Counted from the first letter of the stretch, positions 52,823 through 62,921 are shown. The stretch: 64,000 bases of DNA from an uncultured Clostridium sp. (GCA_905213875.1 CAJMJN010000001.1:119561-183560); one strand, 5' to 3'. Numbers and translations are program-made. Notes: generated from the letters alone by a model not told the origin.

Positions 52823-53005
52823 TTGCGTTGTGTTTTTTCTTGTGGTAGAATTATTTTACGATATCATGACATGTATGTCGTATGTTGTTGTTTTTTGTTT
52901 TTTAAGAATATTTTATATTTATAAAATATTAATTTAGAAACTAAAAATATCTGCATGTAATATAAAAAATTCAAGATTAAAATATTTATAATCTTGAATT
53001 TTTTT
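52823..53005 (+). ncRNA. Candidate small RNA: promoter to terminator
   Basis: TTGCGT (52823-52828), 17 nt, TAGAAT (52846-52851), then about 115 nt without a ribosome-site ORF, then a terminator: AATTCAAGATTA (52968-52979) / TAATCTTGAATT (52989-53000) with T6. The body contains AATATTTTAT / ATAAAATATT. It lies between divergent genes and ends 45 nt before capA. Transcription is unproven. Confidence 0.4.
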
Positions 53006-53048
53006 GTTATTTATGATAATTTGTTATTATTATAATAAGGGGGAAAAA

Positions 53049-54344
53049 ATGAGAAATAATAGTAGAAACAGACGTCGTAATAAAGCTAATTTACACACTG
53101 ATATTAACCATACCAAGACAAGAAATATATTAATTATAATTATTTGTATTTTGCTAATCATTTTTACAGGTGTTATAGCTTTTAATTATTTAAAAAACAA
53201 AAATGACTATAAAAATTTAGTTGAGACATCAAAACAAGAAATTGAAACCGAAAGACAAGAAGAACAAGATTCTTCTAATAATGTTCAAGAAAATCAAAAA
53301 GAAGAAACTGATACAACTTTTACGCTAACAGCTATTGGAGATGTCATGTGTCATAATACTCAATATATGGATGCTTACGACAGTGATACTGGTACTTATG
53401 ATTTTTCATATGTATTTGATAATATTTCTTCATACACCAAAACTGCTGATATTTGCATTGGAAATTTAGAAACAAGTTTTGCTGGTGAAGATAGAGGTTA
53501 CAGTAATTATCCAACTTTTAACTCACCTGATAGTTTAGCTGATTCTTTGAAAAGTATTGGTGTTGATGTATTATCTACAGCCGGAAATCATGCTTTAGAT
53601 ATGGGTTTTAGCGGTCTTTCTAGAACTATTGATGTATTAGATAAAGCTGATATTTCCCATTTAGGTACTTATAAAACTCAAGAAGACCAAGATAAAGTTT
53701 TAATAAAATATGTAAAAGGTGTGAAAATTGCATTTATTGATTATACATATGGAACTAATGGTATTTCAGTTCCTTCTGACAAAAAATTTTGCATTAATTT
53801 AATAGATAAAGATTTAATTAAAAAACATATAGAAACTGCTAAAAATCAAAATGCTGATATGATTGTTGCTTGTATGCATTGGGGTACAGAATACCAAACA
53901 AAACAAAATTCTGAGCAAGAAGAACTTGCTGATTTCTTATTTCAAAATGGTGTAAATGTTATCATTGGAAATCACCCACATGTTATTCAACCTATGGAAA
54001 AAAGGACTGTTACTTTAGAAGATGGATCTACTCGTGATGGCTTTGTAGTGTATGCTTTAGGCAATTTTATTTGTGATCAAAATGCTGTAAACACTAGGGA
54101 TTCCATTATTTTAAATTTAAAAATAACTAAACATACAGATGGTTCTATTACAATAGATAATTATGATTATGTTCCAATTTATATGTACAAAGATACTTCT
54201 GTTTCAAAGCATAAAATGAAAATTCTTGATATTAATAAAACAATATATAATTATGAAAATAATTTGGATGATTCTATAACAGAAAAAATATATAATTTAA
54301 TGAAAACTGAACTTGGCAGAATCACAAAAATTTTGAGTGATTAA
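53049..54344 (+). CDS. CapA/PgsA-family metallophosphoesterase-like protein
   Basis: ATG 53049 follows AAGGGGG and gives 431 residues; the frame from 53004 overlaps the upstream terminator. A basic start, one membrane helix (ILIIIICILLIIFTGVIAF) and a Glu/Lys linker precede the CapA domain: LTAIGDVMCHN, CIGNLETSFAG, VLSTAGNHALDMG, ACMHWGTEY and IIGNHPHVIQP, the metal-site blocks in order. The family is linked to poly-gamma-glutamate or capsule synthesis; no other cap/pgs genes are nearby, so the substrate is open. Confidence 0.92.
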   Translation: MRNNSRNRRRNKANLHTDINHTKTRNILIIIICILLIIFTGVIAFNYLKNKNDYKNLVETSKQEIETERQEEQDSSNNVQENQKEETDTTFTLTAIGDVMCHNTQYMDAYDSDTGTYDFSYVFDNISSYTKTADICIGNLETSFAGEDRGYSNYPTFNSPDSLADSLKSIGVDVLSTAGNHALDMGFSGLSRTIDVLDKADISHLGTYKTQEDQDKVLIKYVKGVKIAFIDYTYGTNGISVPSDKKFCINLIDKDLIKKHIETAKNQNADMIVACMHWGTEYQTKQNSEQEELADFLFQNGVNVIIGNHPHVIQPMEKRTVTLEDGSTRDGFVVYALGNFICDQNAVNTRDSIILNLKITKHTDGSITIDNYDYVPIYMYKDTSVSKHKMKILDINKTIYNYENNLDDSITEKIYNLMKTELGRITKILSD

Positions 54345-54394
54345 TTTTAACTCCATTTATAAAAGCTATATAACTTTACTATTATAAAAATATA

Positions 54395-54432
54395 GAGGTG
54401 GAACTTACAATAGTTACCACCTCTTATTATTT
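54395..54432 (+). terminator. Terminator of the CapA gene
   Basis: GAGGTGG / CCACCTC stem with AACT/AGTT extension, then a T-rich tail. Confidence 0.75.
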
Positions 54433-54473
54433 TTGTAAATTTTAATAAACAATTACAATAGGTTGTTTATTAA

Positions 54474-55424
54474 TTATAACATATTTCTTCTTCTTAACCA
54501 CCAAGATACAAATAATGTAAGTATTATAGAGATTGATATCATCACTATAAAACCAAGTGGATTATTTTGTAATGGTAAATTTACGTTCATCCCCCAAAAG
54601 CTTGATATCATTGTTGGTACAGCCAAGATAATTGTAATTGATGTTAATGTTTTCATTACACCATTCATATTATTAGAAATAATTGATGCATATGCATCCA
54701 TTGTACCATTTAAAATATTATTATATATTTGTGCCATTTCTATCGCCTGTCTATTTTCTGTGATGGCATCTTCTAGTATTTCTTCATCTTCTTCATACAA
54801 TTTTATTATTTTACCTCTTAAAGTTTTTTCCATGACTAATTCATTTGATTTTAAAGATGTTGTGAAATATACTAAACCTTTTTCTAATGTTAGCATCTTT
54901 AGCAATTCTTTATTTCTCATTGAATTTTTTAATATATATTCTGCTACTTCTGTTTCTTTATTTATTTGTTTTAGATAACTCAAATAAAATGATGAGTTTA
55001 AATATAATATTTGGAAAATAAATCTTGTTTTCTTATATGTTTGGAAATTTTTTATTTTTCTTTTTTCAAAACTTTCTATAATTTTATTTTTCCTTAAAGA
55101 AACCGTTATAAAAAAATCATCTCTAACAACTATCATTCCTAAAGGTAAAGTGCTATAAATCACTTCTCCTTCTTCTCCATTTTCTGTAATTGGCACATCA
55201 ACAACAAAAAGTGTAGTATCGTCATCTTCTTCATGGTCAATCCTAGCTTTTTCTTCAAAATCTAGTGCATCTCTAATAAAATCTTCTTGTATTTGTACAC
55301 TTTCACATACTTTTTTTATTTCATTTTCCGACGGATTTACCAAATTAATCCATGATCCTTTTTTAAATTCTTTTAATTCTCGAAATTCATTTGTTTCGAT
55401 ATCTGTGTTATATATTTTTAGCAA
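54474..55424 (-). CDS. corA: CorA-family Mg2+/divalent cation transporter
   Basis: A protein of about 316 residues. A long acidic cytoplasmic domain and a stalk helix precede two C-terminal helices, MKTLTSITIILAVPTMISSF and GFIVMISISIILTLFVSWWL, with the pore signature FWGMNVNLPL (GMN) between. The family works as a membrane pentamer. I prefer TTG 55424, with GAGG 7 nt upstream; the GTG and ATG at 55433/55430 fall within that site. Confidence 0.93.
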   Translation of the reverse strand: MLKIYNTDIETNEFRELKEFKKGSWINLVNPSENEIKKVCESVQIQEDFIRDALDFEEKARIDHEEDDDTTLFVVDVPITENGEEGEVIYSTLPLGMIVVRDDFFITVSLRKNKIIESFEKRKIKNFQTYKKTRFIFQILYLNSSFYLSYLKQINKETEVAEYILKNSMRNKELLKMLTLEKGLVYFTTSLKSNELVMEKTLRGKIIKLYEEDEEILEDAITENRQAIEMAQIYNNILNGTMDAYASIISNNMNGVMKTLTSITIILAVPTMISSFWGMNVNLPLQNNPLGFIVMISISIILTLFVSWWLRRRNML

Positions 55425-55575
55425 ATCCATCACCTCTATTTCAATTTTATTAGTATATTTTTATACTCCCAATAATATTATTGTAGCCTGTTTTTGGCTA
55501 TTTGTCAATGTTAATAAGTATTTGGCCCTATTATTCTAAGATAATTTTTTATTGTTTTTAGGTTAAAAAAATTCA

Positions 55576-55612
55576 ATATATACTATTTAATTAAATAGTA
55601 TATATTGAATTT
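55576..55612 (-). terminator. Terminator of the sortase/vWA operon
   Basis: A near-perfect palindrome (TTCAATATATACTATTT / AAATAGTATATATTGAA) followed by T7 on the minus strand, directly after the vWA gene. Confidence 0.85.
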
Positions 55613-55615
55613 GAA

Positions 55616-58117
55616 TTATACATTTGATTTTATATAATAAACAATTTTAATTTCAGTTGTAGGAACCGGTTTGTTTTGGTTTGCCACATATTTTTTAGCA
55701 TCCCAAGTTATTACTTTTTTATTTGCAGACAAAGTCAAACCATATTTTTCAAAATCACTTTCTGATTTGCATTCAAATAGTGTGTTTTCTGTATTTCCTG
55801 TTTTATAAGTTACTTTAATTGGGCAATCTTCTGAAACTTTTATTTCATTTGTTGCTTCATCAAATTGCACTCTACCTTTTACTGTTGTTTTATTTTGTTT
55901 GTTTCCTGTTGCTGTTGATAAAATTTCATTAAATTTATCTAATAATGTTGAAGAATTTGTTGCTTTATAACATGTATTGTTTGTAGAAACCTTCTTTAAT
56001 GAACTTTCATTATACGCAGTTCCAAATCCTATACTGTAAATTTCTTGGGCTTTGCTTTTTAATGTTGTCAATTTGTTTCCATTATATGAATCGTTAAATT
56101 CGCCATCTGCTAATACAATGATGATATTTTTCTTTGTTTGGCTTAAATAAGTTGATTGATTATTTAATATCAAATTATATGCTGGAACTATATTTGTTCC
56201 TAGACCTCCTTGCTCATCACTAATTGAAATATCATTTACAGCTGCTTTTAAGCTGGCATTTGATGTTTCATTTGTTCCTACAGACACTGCACCTGTTTTA
56301 ATTGTTTTATATTCATAAGTGTAATAATTTCCGTCTGATGCTTTTACAACACTAACCCATTCATTGTTTATATTTGCATATTTTCCGTCCATAAAATCTC
56401 TTACTTGAGATTCGTTAACTTTTTCTTTTAATGTTTTTAAGTCTGACTTTTCTTCTGTGCTTGATGTGTTAAATGTAATTACTCTCATATCAGTATTTTT
56501 ACCATTTTGATTGTCTATAAAGTTTGCTATTGCTTTTTTAGCATTAGCTATTTTTGTTTTCTCTCTATCACTTGGAGCAATTGGGCACCATTGTTCTTTA
56601 TTTACATATGCTGTTCCTGCTGTTTGGTTCATACTTGAAGAATTGTCAACTATAAAGATTATATTTAAATCTTCTCCTTTTTGACCTTCTTTATATTCAT
56701 TATATTCTACATTTATTTCATTTACATTTGTTGCAGTTGTAGAGCTGTCTTCAATTTCTTTTGAGTCTTTACTAATTTTTACTTCTGCTGTGTTTTCTAT
56801 TTTTTCTCCAAATGCATTGTTTTCTGATTTAACCCTATATTTTATTGTTTTTTGAGCTACTTGGTTTTCACTGCCTGCCCCTATTTCTATATTCCAGCTC
56901 AATAACTGGTTTGTATCTTTTTGTGAGATTTCTGGCTCAGCTTTTTGGTTATCAATTGTTGCAGAATTTTCTATATATTTTGTTCCTTTTAATTCGTCTT
57001 CTATAACCCTATTAGCTGAAATATATCCGCTATTTTTTACTGTTATTGTATATTCTATTTCATTTCCTGCATTTATTGTTTTTGTACCTGTTTTTTGTAC
57101 AGTAATTTCAGGTTTTCCAAAGTATACGTTTAAAATATTTTCCCCTGTTGATGTTACAACTTTATCTCCTTCTGTTTTAATAAATTCAAAACCTTCTCTT
57201 GTTTCACTGTATTTGATATCAGCACCTTCTGCTGCTTCTTCTGAGGTTGTTTCAGCTAATTCTCCATTTTCATAATAATTTACTGTATATGAATATCTAT
57301 TTTTTACATCTGTTCCTTCTTTGTCTTTATTTTCCCCATTTGCATTATCTTTTCCAATATATTCTTCATCCTCTAAAGTCGCTATTGCTGTGTTTATTAT
57401 CTTTTTATCTCCAGCTAAAGCTGTTGCTAAATCTTCTTTAGTTACTGTATATTTTACTTGGATTTCTATTGTTTCATTTGTTTTTAAGCCTTTTGTTGTT
57501 AGCCCTTTTAATAGGTCATCTCCTGCTTTTATATTATTGTTTCTGTTGTTTATATCAATTGTTTTTCCGGCGATTTTAACTTCTGTAACTACAACATCGT
57601 GGTCATCTGTTAATTTTATATTTTCACTTGTTTTTGCTTTACTTTTATTTGTTATTACAATGCTGTAATTTATAACATCTCCCTCTTGATCTACAAATTG
57701 TGGATTTTCTGCCTTGTCTTTATCTTCTATACTTGTTCTGGTTTTAGTAACATCTAGGTTTGGCTTTTTACTTTTATCCACATATAATTTTGTAGCAAAA
57801 TTCTTAGCCTTTATTTCCATTAAACGCCATTCTTTGTTAACTTTCTTCGTTTTTATCTTTTTGGTTCTTTCAACATTTTGTGTCTGAATTATCTTGTTTT
57901 CTTCTAAGTTTTCCACAGTTTGTTCATTAGTTGTGGATTGATTATTACCAGATTGTGTTTTTTGTTCTAATTCACTTGTTGTTAATGCCTTTCCTTTTAT
58001 TTGTTCACTTTGTATTGGTATTACCCTTTGCGTTGTTGCAATCATTAATATTGAGATAGTTGCCAACATTAACATGATTGCTATTTTTTTATTTGGCTTT
58101 TTTCTATATATAGCCAT
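55616..58117 (-). CDS. Surface protein with DUF11-type repeats and a vWA domain
   Basis: An 833-residue protein. An N-terminal signal/anchor helix (IAIMLMLATISILMIATTQ) is followed by a linker containing QSTTNEQTVENLEEN, a DUF11-like Ig module (VINYSIVITNKSKAKTSEN), a MucBP-like strand set (YTVNYYENGELAETTSEEA), a second DUF11 module (ITVQKTGTKTINAGNEIEY) and a von Willebrand A domain. The vWA MIDAS is complete (IIFIVDNSSSMNQ, about 490). The tail ends ...VYYIKSNV without LPxTG or a C-terminal helix. It is the last gene of the LPxTG-sortase operon, so it may be a pilin- or adhesin-like partner held by its N-terminal helix. Confidence 0.85.
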   Translation of the reverse strand: MAIYRKKPNKKIAIMLMLATISILMIATTQRVIPIQSEQIKGKALTTSELEQKTQSGNNQSTTNEQTVENLEENKIIQTQNVERTKKIKTKKVNKEWRLMEIKAKNFATKLYVDKSKKPNLDVTKTRTSIEDKDKAENPQFVDQEGDVINYSIVITNKSKAKTSENIKLTDDHDVVVTEVKIAGKTIDINNRNNNIKAGDDLLKGLTTKGLKTNETIEIQVKYTVTKEDLATALAGDKKIINTAIATLEDEEYIGKDNANGENKDKEGTDVKNRYSYTVNYYENGELAETTSEEAAEGADIKYSETREGFEFIKTEGDKVVTSTGENILNVYFGKPEITVQKTGTKTINAGNEIEYTITVKNSGYISANRVIEDELKGTKYIENSATIDNQKAEPEISQKDTNQLLSWNIEIGAGSENQVAQKTIKYRVKSENNAFGEKIENTAEVKISKDSKEIEDSSTTATNVNEINVEYNEYKEGQKGEDLNIIFIVDNSSSMNQTAGTAYVNKEQWCPIAPSDREKTKIANAKKAIANFIDNQNGKNTDMRVITFNTSSTEEKSDLKTLKEKVNESQVRDFMDGKYANINNEWVSVVKASDGNYYTYEYKTIKTGAVSVGTNETSNASLKAAVNDISISDEQGGLGTNIVPAYNLILNNQSTYLSQTKKNIIIVLADGEFNDSYNGNKLTTLKSKAQEIYSIGFGTAYNESSLKKVSTNNTCYKATNSSTLLDKFNEILSTATGNKQNKTTVKGRVQFDEATNEIKVSEDCPIKVTYKTGNTENTLFECKSESDFEKYGLTLSANKKVITWDAKKYVANQNKPVPTTEIKIVYYIKSNV

Positions 58118-58188
58118 TACTTTTCCTCCTTTACTTTTGAGCTTGTTATTTGCTTGTTTATTTTTTAGAATTGCATTTTATATTTTCT

Positions 58189-58884
58189 TTATGTCTGTTC
58201 TTTTGCTTTTACTACAAGCCTTTCTTTATTTCCATTTGTACATGTTATTAAAGTTAGTTCTCTTATACTATTATCTTTTGTTTGTAAAATAGATATATCA
58301 TTAGGTGTGGTCTTAATGATGTCATTTATTTTGTATCTCATTGTAATTTTATTTAAATTTGTTAATTCTACTATGTCTCCTAAACTTAAATTTTTAAGTT
58401 TTCCAAACATAGTTCCATTATATTTATTGTGCCCTGCTAATGATAGATTTCCGTAGTCATTTATACCTTTTCCCCAATATTTTATTATCCCATATTTCAT
58501 AGGTCCTTTTGCATCTTCTGGTGTTGGATTTTCCACTTCTAAAATAGGGTATTTTATATTTATTTTTGGAATTGATATTATTCCAATTATTTTATATCCA
58601 TTTATTTCTGTTTGTTGCTTTAATGTTGTTGCATTGCTTTTATCTACTTGTCTCAGTTTTTGGGCCTCTGTATAATTTTCTTCTGTTTCTTGTGTTTCAA
58701 CTCCTAAGTCGCTAAAATCTGTTTTAGAAAATGTTTCTAATATTTCTTTGTTTTCTTTTTCTATTTTGTAATCTCCTAAATATTTAATTCCAATTAATAT
58801 TATTGTTATTACTCCACTTAAAATAAGTATTGTAAAAATTATTTTATATAGTTTTATTTTTAAATTAGTTTTTAGTGTTTTCAT
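58189..58884 (-). CDS. Sortase
   Basis: A 231-residue transpeptidase with an N-terminal anchor helix (IIFTILILSGVITIILIGI) and a sortase barrel with catalytic His152 (LAGHNKYNG), Cys215 (LITCTNGN) and Arg222 (KERLVV). It joins LPxTG-type proteins to the wall or to pilins. The subclass is not certain; the lack of a C-terminal helix argues against class C. Its start overlaps the end of the LPxTG gene by 20 nt, and the vWA gene follows. Confidence 0.94.
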   Translation of the reverse strand: MKTLKTNLKIKLYKIIFTILILSGVITIILIGIKYLGDYKIEKENKEILETFSKTDFSDLGVETQETEENYTEAQKLRQVDKSNATTLKQQTEINGYKIIGIISIPKINIKYPILEVENPTPEDAKGPMKYGIIKYWGKGINDYGNLSLAGHNKYNGTMFGKLKNLSLGDIVELTNLNKITMRYKINDIIKTTPNDISILQTKDNSIRELTLITCTNGNKERLVVKAKEQT

Positions 58885-59908
58885 TTTTTAACTTCTTCAC
58901 TCTAAAATATACAATAGTTGCAACTATTGATATTACTGCTAATACTATAAATAAAGCAAGGCTTTCTCCTGTAATTGGTAACTTTTTTGCTTCTTTCACT
59001 GTAATTGGTTCAACACTTGTTTCTATTGTTTCACCTTCTTTTTCAGTTACATTTGTTGTTAAAAATTTTACATCTTGTGTTTGTGTTCCATCTTCTGCTA
59101 TTTTATTTAAAAATATAATATATGTATCTCCTTTATTAGAATCTTCTGGTTGTATTATTTGGCTATCTTGAACTTCTCTCCAGTTTTGTATTTTTAATAA
59201 ATTATTGTATAAATTGTAAAAGCTTTTATAAGTTTTAATTTTTTCTACCGTATCCATTTTATCTGCATTTGTATTTATATTATTTGCAATATTTTCTAAT
59301 TCTTTATATTCTCCTTCTTCTACTTTGTTTAATGAATACTCATATTTCCCATCTTTTTCCGTTATTTTTAATCCTCCTAAAGTTGTTGTTACTTTTACTC
59401 CGTCTTCTTCTTTTTCAATAGTTTTTAAGTTTTTAGCTGTTTTAGTTGCTATTCTTTTAGTTAATGTTTCAGTTTCTTGTAATTGACTTTGTTCTACTGC
59501 ATTTGCAAAATCAATTTCTTGTCCTTCAATTTTATCTTCTCCGTTCATATCTTTTACATAAATATAGCTTTTTGTATTTGCCCCTTTTTGAGTTAAACTT
59601 TCATATTTTTCTTTAGAAATAAATATTACATTTTCTCCTTGTTCATCTTTACTTGATGTCACATATTTTAGTTGCATTTTGTCTGCATTTTGCATATTTG
59701 TTATTGCAAATTTGAATTTTTCTTTTATGTCTTTTACATATACTACATAATCTCCACTTTCTGAATGAATAATTGCAGTATTATTTTCGGCAGCAAATAT
59801 TTTTATAGGAAACAATAATGCTATTAATAAAATTAGAGTGATTATGCTCCCTATTTTCTTGTGCTTTGTCTTTTGCAAAGCTTCTCTTGTAATTAGTTTT
59901 TGCATCAT
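58865..59908 (-). CDS. LPxTG-type surface protein (LPITG)
   Basis: A 347-residue protein with an N-terminal signal peptide (IITLILLIALLFPIKIFAAE), an extracellular region of about 265 residues with no recognised domain, the sorting motif LPITGES at about 306, a hydrophobic span (LALFIVLAVISIVATIVYF) and a basic tail. It is almost certainly the substrate of the overlapping sortase. No known adhesin motif is seen; IYVKDMNGEDKIEGQEIDF and the Tyr/Lys-rich start suggest a beta-rich domain. Confidence 0.88.
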   Translation of the reverse strand: MMQKLITREALQKTKHKKIGSIITLILLIALLFPIKIFAAENNTAIIHSESGDYVVYVKDIKEKFKFAITNMQNADKMQLKYVTSSKDEQGENVIFISKEKYESLTQKGANTKSYIYVKDMNGEDKIEGQEIDFANAVEQSQLQETETLTKRIATKTAKNLKTIEKEEDGVKVTTTLGGLKITEKDGKYEYSLNKVEEGEYKELENIANNINTNADKMDTVEKIKTYKSFYNLYNNLLKIQNWREVQDSQIIQPEDSNKGDTYIIFLNKIAEDGTQTQDVKFLTTNVTEKEGETIETSVEPITVKEAKKLPITGESLALFIVLAVISIVATIVYFRVKKLKNENTKN

Positions 59909-60003
59909 TTTTTAACAAATCCTCCCATCTTTTATTTCTTTTATGCAATATTATATGCTACCTTTTTTCCATATATTCCTAAAATTTGAATTTATTTTTG
60001 CAC

Positions 60004-60069
60004 AAAAAAAGAACTGACTTTTTGCAAAGACTTCATTTTGAATCGTCTTTTTCTAAAATCAATTCTTTT
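60004..60069 (-). terminator. Terminator of mgtA
   Basis: AAAAGAATTGA (60069-60059 on the minus strand) pairs with TCAGTTCTTTT (ending in T7 at 60004), with an inner AGAC/GTCT stem. Confidence 0.6.
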
Positions 60070-60116
60070 GGTTAGATCTATTTCTAGTTTTATATTGTCC
60101 CTGGCCACTTTTTATT

Positions 60117-62753
60117 CTATAACCAATCCCCAACTTTTTTAATATATATTTTCTTTACAAACTGTACTAAAATTACATACAAAGCTGTTAGTCCTGCAAC
60201 TATTGCGTAATAAATTGGTGGCATTATTTCAAAATGGAATGCCGGTATATTATGTAATACTATTGGTGCTAATATTGTTCCAATTATTGTAACACAAGTT
60301 AATCCTGTTAATATTGGGTTTGCTTTTGATTGTATAAATGGTACTTTTGATGTTCTTACAAAATGAATTATTAATGTTTCACTAATTAAGCATTCTACAA
60401 ACCATGCTGTTTGGAAATAGCTTTCACTTACTGTTCCATTATATCCTAATATAAACCAAAATGCTAAAAATGCTAACACATCTATTATAGAACTAACTGG
60501 TCCCATTACATTCATAAATGTTCCTAATCCTTTTGTATCCCACTTTTTAGGTCTTCTTAAAAATTCTTCGTCTACATTGTCATAAGGTATTCCTATTTGT
60601 GAAAAATCATATAAAAAGTCTTGAATTAACATTTGTATTGGTAATAATGGTAAAAATGGTAAGAAAATACTTGCTATAAATATACTAAATACATCTCCAA
60701 AGTCTGAGCTTAAGGCCATTTTCATATATTTTATAATATTTCCATATACTTTTCTTCCTTCTATTACTCCATTAAATATTACTTTTAAACTCTTTTCTAG
60801 TAATATAATGTCACTTGCCTCTTTTGCAATGTCTGTTGCTGTGTTTACACATATTCCAACATCTGCATTATGTAATGATGGTGCATCATTTACTCCGTCT
60901 CCCATATAGCCTACTACATGTCCATTTTTTCTTAATATCTTAATAATTCTTTCTTTTTGCAATGGATTCATTCTTGCAAATACATTTACTTCCTCGACTT
61001 TTTTGGCAAGTTCTCCATCTGGCAGTTTGTCTATATCTGCTCCTATTAGTATTTGTGAATTTTCTATTCCCACTAAATTACAGATATTTTCTGTTGCATA
61101 TTGATTGTCACCTGTTAATATTTTTGTTGTAATTCCATATTCTTTTAATTTTTTTATTGTTTCTTTTACTTCTTTTTTAGGTGGGTCTAAAAATGCTACA
61201 AAACCTATGAATGTCATATCTTTTTCGTCGTCGCTGTTAAATATGTCTTTTCCTCTATATTCTCTTTTTGATGCTAATGCAATTACTTGCATTCCTTGTT
61301 TTGCAAGGTTTTGAGCATTTTTGTTTATATTTTCTATCATTTCTTTTGTTAATGATTTATGGTCTCCATTTATTTTCACTTTTGTACAGCTTTTTAATAC
61401 TTCTTCTAGAGCCCCTTTGGTTATTATTCTATAATGATTATCATGTTTTACAACAACACTTACTTTTTTTCTTGTATAATCAAATGGGATTTCGTCTATT
61501 TTTTCATATCCTTCAACTTGTTCTTTTACTTTATGCTCAATTCCGTAAGTAATTACCGCTTTGTCTACTAAGTTTTTCATTCCTGTACTGTAATAACTAT
61601 TTAAAAACGCATATTCTAATATTGATATATCTTCTTTCCCTTCTACATTTATATATTTTTGTAATACAATTTTATCTAATGTTAATGTTCCTGTTTTATC
61701 TGTGCATAAAATATCAATTGCCCCTAGGTTTTGAATTGCCTGAATATTTTTTACTAATGTTTTCTTTTTAGCTAGTGTTTTAGTTCCTTTTGTTAAATTT
61801 ACATTTACTATCATTGGTAACATTGTTGGCGTAATTCCTACTGCTACTGATAATGCAAATAGTATAGCTTCTAAGATATCTTTACGTATAAATGCATAAA
61901 TTATAAATACTGCAATTGAAACTACAACCATATATTTTATAAGTAATTTTGTAATTCCATTCATTCCTTTTTCAAAGTTTGTAATTTCTCTTTTGTTATC
62001 TATTTGTTTTCCCATACTTCCCAAGTATGTTGAAAATCCTGTATTTATTGCAACTGCTGTTGCATTTCCACTTATTACACTTGTTCCCATTAAACATATG
62101 TTAGAAAGTGAAAATATTTCGCTTGTATTGTTGAATTTATTTGTTTTTTCTACTGGTGCACTTTCTCCTGTAAATACAGATTGGTTCAAAAATAAATCTT
62201 TATTTTCTATTATCATTACATCTGCTGGTATTATTGATCCTGCATTTAGTTGGATTATATCTCCTTTTACTACTTTTTCTGTTTTTATTGTTTGTGGTTT
62301 TCCATTTCTTATAACTGTTGCTGTTGAAAACATTTCGCTTTTTAGTTTTCTATTAAATTTGTATGTAGAATAATTTTGTGCAAATTTTATCATTGCACTT
62401 ACAAATCCTATTGCAAAAATTATTACTGTTCCTAATGTATCGTCACCAACAAGTTTATTTATTATTGCTAAAATTAATAAAATTAATATAAATTTATCTT
62501 TAAATGAGTTTATAAAAAAGTAAAACCATGAATGTTTTTCGTCTTTTACTACAATATTTTCTCCATCTTTTTCTAATTTTTCTTCTGCCTGTTTGTTTGT
62601 TAAGCCTTTTTGCTGATTAGTTTTAAATTCTTGTAATATTTCTTCTTTGTCTTTTTGTGCTATTTCTTTGTATTTTTCTAGGATTTTTTGGTCATTGTTG
62701 TTTACTAATTTTTTGTTTTTTAGTTTGTTTTTTATAAAAAATAATCTAATCAA
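60117..62753 (-). CDS. mgtA: Mg2+-importing P-type ATPase
   Basis: An 878-residue P3B-type ATPase that imports Mg2+. Actuator LNQSVFTGESAPVEK, phosphorylation site DILCTDKTGTLTLDK, nucleotide site ITKGALEEVLK, hinge GDGVNDAPSLHNADVGI, and ten hydrophobic spans. The C-terminal FVRTSKVPFIQSKA is as in MgtA. An N-terminal extension of about 40 basic residues precedes the usual start. With corA, the window holds two Mg2+ routes. A structured leader lies upstream. Confidence 0.94.
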   Translation of the reverse strand: MIRLFFIKNKLKNKKLVNNNDQKILEKYKEIAQKDKEEILQEFKTNQQKGLTNKQAEEKLEKDGENIVVKDEKHSWFYFFINSFKDKFILILLILAIINKLVGDDTLGTVIIFAIGFVSAMIKFAQNYSTYKFNRKLKSEMFSTATVIRNGKPQTIKTEKVVKGDIIQLNAGSIIPADVMIIENKDLFLNQSVFTGESAPVEKTNKFNNTSEIFSLSNICLMGTSVISGNATAVAINTGFSTYLGSMGKQIDNKREITNFEKGMNGITKLLIKYMVVVSIAVFIIYAFIRKDILEAILFALSVAVGITPTMLPMIVNVNLTKGTKTLAKKKTLVKNIQAIQNLGAIDILCTDKTGTLTLDKIVLQKYINVEGKEDISILEYAFLNSYYSTGMKNLVDKAVITYGIEHKVKEQVEGYEKIDEIPFDYTRKKVSVVVKHDNHYRIITKGALEEVLKSCTKVKINGDHKSLTKEMIENINKNAQNLAKQGMQVIALASKREYRGKDIFNSDDEKDMTFIGFVAFLDPPKKEVKETIKKLKEYGITTKILTGDNQYATENICNLVGIENSQILIGADIDKLPDGELAKKVEEVNVFARMNPLQKERIIKILRKNGHVVGYMGDGVNDAPSLHNADVGICVNTATDIAKEASDIILLEKSLKVIFNGVIEGRKVYGNIIKYMKMALSSDFGDVFSIFIASIFLPFLPLLPIQMLIQDFLYDFSQIGIPYDNVDEEFLRRPKKWDTKGLGTFMNVMGPVSSIIDVLAFLAFWFILGYNGTVSESYFQTAWFVECLISETLIIHFVRTSKVPFIQSKANPILTGLTCVTIIGTILAPIVLHNIPAFHFEIMPPIYYAIVAGLTALYVILVQFVKKIYIKKVGDWL

Positions 62754-62875
62754 TTTTATTATCTCCTTTTCGAGTGTTGTTTAGATATCTTTTGGTATCT
62801 TTTGTTTTCTTTTATATAATAATCCTACTTTTGTGTTTTTTCAAGATTTTTTTGTTAATTTTTTTAGAACAAAAA

Positions 62876-62921
62876 CGGACATTAATAACATTTGCACTTA
62901 TTTATAACATTCTAAAGTCCG
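62876..62921 (-). promoter_or_regulatory. Possible attenuator in the mgtA leader
   Basis: On the minus strand CGGAC ... GTCCG enclose AATGTTAT and a second AATGTTAT copy and are followed by TTTTTGTT, a terminator-like element 120 nt before the mgtA ATG. No known M-box core was found. The TATATTATAGGAAA / TTTCCTATAATATA stem (62974-63011) and AAATTTGC / GCAAATTT (62940-62958) lie further upstream. Confidence 0.4.

Noticed and set aside
54463..54978. 171-codon plus-strand ORF within corA
   Set aside because: Shadow of the CorA reading frame; no ribosome site and no recognisable motif.
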